The notes beneath the pieces were generated by a model. That model saw only the letters and a list, made by a program, of their open reading frames with translations. It was not told where the DNA came from and did no database searches. This document shows, piece after piece, positions 5,361-6,328 of a DNA stretch of 6,328 nt (positions are counted from its first letter, which is position 1; every line of letters starts with the position of its first letter). The stretch lies in assembly GCA_021163565.1 (NCBI GenBank), contig JAGGTT010000019.1, positions 1 through 6,328 on the forward strand. The letters run 5' to 3'. The stretch comes from Candidatus Tharpella sp. (GTDB taxonomy: Bacteria > Desulfobacterota > Anaeroferrophillalia > Anaeroferrophillales > Tharpellaceae). The position numbers and the translations under genes were made by a program.

Positions 5361-6328
5361 ATGGCTGAAAAAATTTTTCGTGTCAATATGAGTGATCTCA
5401 GTGTTAAAATTGAAGAGGTTCCGGCGGCTTGGCGGGGGCTTGGCGGTCGGGCCTTGACCTCGACAATTGTTGCGGCCGAAGTGCCGCCGACCTGTCATCC
5501 TCTGGGTAAGCATAATAAATTGGTTGTGGCGCATGGTATGCTCTCCGGTACCCGGGCGCCCAGCTCCGGCCGGCTCTCGGCCGGGGCGAAAAGTCCTTTG
5601 ACCGGAACTATTAAAGAGTGCAATTCCGGTGGTACTGCGTCCCAACTTTTGGCACGTATGGGCATTAAAGCTCTGATTATTGAAGGGCTGCCGACTGCGT
5701 CTCAGTTTTATGCGTTAACGGTTACGGTTGATGGGGTTGAGATTAAACCTGAAAATGATCTTATCGGGCTTGGCAATTTTGAAGTGATTGAAAAACTTGA
5801 AATTGCCGATAATAAAGCTCTCGGTCTCCTGAGTATCGGTCCGGTAGGTGAGCGCCGTCAGCTTGCCGCCAATATTTCGGTTAAGGATCCGGATGGTAAA
5901 ATCCGCAGCCTGGGCCGGGGTGGTTTAGGCGCGGTGATGGGTTCTAAGCGGATAAAATATATTGTGCTTGATGCCACTGATGCGCCGAGGAAAATTGCTC
6001 TGGCTGATGAAGAGAAATTTAAGGAGGCCGCCAAAACCTTTACCAAGGTTTTGATCGATCATCCGGTCAGCGGCACGGCTCTGGGTGATTATGGCACCAA
6101 TGTTCTGGTTAATATTATTAATGAGGTTGGCGGCTTTCCGACGCATAATTTTCGTACTGGTCAATTTGAAAAGCATGAGTTGATCAGTGGTGAACATATG
6201 ACAGAATTGATGAAATCCCGGGGTGGTAAACCTAAACATGGCTGCCACGCCGGTTGCGTGATGCAGTGTTCTCAGGTCTATGTTGATAAAGAGGGAAATT
6301 ATGTAACCTCTGGTTTTGAGTATGAAAC
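5361..6328 (+). CDS. Aldehyde:ferredoxin oxidoreductase (AOR family), 3' truncated by window end
   Basis: The frame is open from the ATG to the window end, giving 322 complete codons of an enzyme usually 600-700 residues long. AORs are cytoplasmic tungsten (or molybdenum)-bis-pterin, [4Fe-4S] enzymes that oxidise aldehydes to carboxylic acids with ferredoxin. Features of the N-terminal domain are present in order: R-G-L-G-G-R-A-L near residue 25, V-P-P-T-C-H-P-L-G, H-G-M-L-S-G-T-R-A-P-S-S-G-R, K-S-P-L-T-G-T-I, S-I-G-P-V-G-E-R, and G-R-G-G-L-G-A-V-M-G-S-K. A cluster-ligand segment follows with C295, C299 and C303. The spacing C-x3-C-x3-C differs from the C-x2-C-x3-C of Pyrococcus furiosus AOR; the fourth cysteine lies beyond the window. 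There is no signal peptide. The position 28 bases after an acetaldehyde-forming lyase suggests that it oxidises that aldehyde to acetate. Substrate and metal are inferred. Confidence 0.92.
   Translation, partial: MAEKIFRVNMSDLSVKIEEVPAAWRGLGGRALTSTIVAAEVPPTCHPLGKHNKLVVAHGMLSGTRAPSSGRLSAGAKSPLTGTIKECNSGGTASQLLARMGIKALIIEGLPTASQFYALTVTVDGVEIKPENDLIGLGNFEVIEKLEIADNKALGLLSIGPVGERRQLAANISVKDPDGKIRSLGRGGLGAVMGSKRIKYIVLDATDAPRKIALADEEKFKEAAKTFTKVLIDHPVSGTALGDYGTNVLVNIINEVGGFPTHNFRTGQFEKHELISGEHMTELMKSRGGKPKHGCHAGCVMQCSQVYVDKEGNYVTSGFEYE

Noticed and set aside
5244..5645. Open frame on the - strand across the lyase-AOR junction (133 codons)
   Set aside because: It overlaps two well-supported + strand genes, its product shows no family features, and the strong ribosome binding site for the AOR lies on the other strand.
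1..6328. CRISPR arrays, tRNA or rRNA genes, insertion sequences, attachment sites
   Set aside because: I saw no repeat-spacer pattern, no cloverleaf-like sequence, no transposase and no terminal inverted repeats; nearly the whole window is coding.

Overview
The window reads as one stretch of a Gram-negative, anaerobic bacterial genome. An outer-membrane beta-barrel protein and Sec-type signal peptides point to a diderm cell. A tungsten/iron-sulfur aldehyde:ferredoxin oxidoreductase (AOR) points to anaerobic metabolism. A Desulfobacterota (deltaproteobacterial) host is my best guess, but that is inference only. Five genes all lie on the + strand with short gaps (about 28-48 bases), no convincing terminator between them and a clear ribosome binding site before most, so they could form one operon. 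The window cuts the first and last genes.

Layout: (1) 1-477 is the 3' part of a small protein made of two tandem copies of a beta-rich repeat with an Ala/Pro/Lys linker; its function is unknown. (2) 522-1325 is a very acidic outer-membrane beta-barrel protein with a signal peptide, resembling the TorF-type putative porins. (3) 1374-3035 is an AspT/YidE/YbjL-type (AAEx family) inner-membrane transporter with two central TrkA_C domains. (4) 3068-5332 is the centrepiece: a single polypeptide in which the large (EutB) and small (EutC) subunits of adenosylcobalamin-dependent ethanolamine ammonia-lyase are fused, preceded by what looks like a cleavable Sec signal peptide. The substrate-binding residues of EutB are retained. 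(5) 5361-6328 (cut by the window end) is the N-terminal part of an AOR.

Working model (inference): a porin admits a cationic amino alcohol such as ethanolamine to the periplasm. An exported EutB-EutC fusion deaminates it to acetaldehyde plus ammonia. The aldehyde crosses the inner membrane and is oxidised to acetate by the cytoplasmic AOR, reducing ferredoxin. The AspT-like carrier would move a related substrate, product or counter-ion. No EutE/EutD/EutG, EutA reactivase or microcompartment shell gene is visible here. A B12 radical enzyme outside the cytoplasm is the main surprise, because both adenosylation of cobalamin and ATP-driven reactivation are cytoplasmic in known systems.
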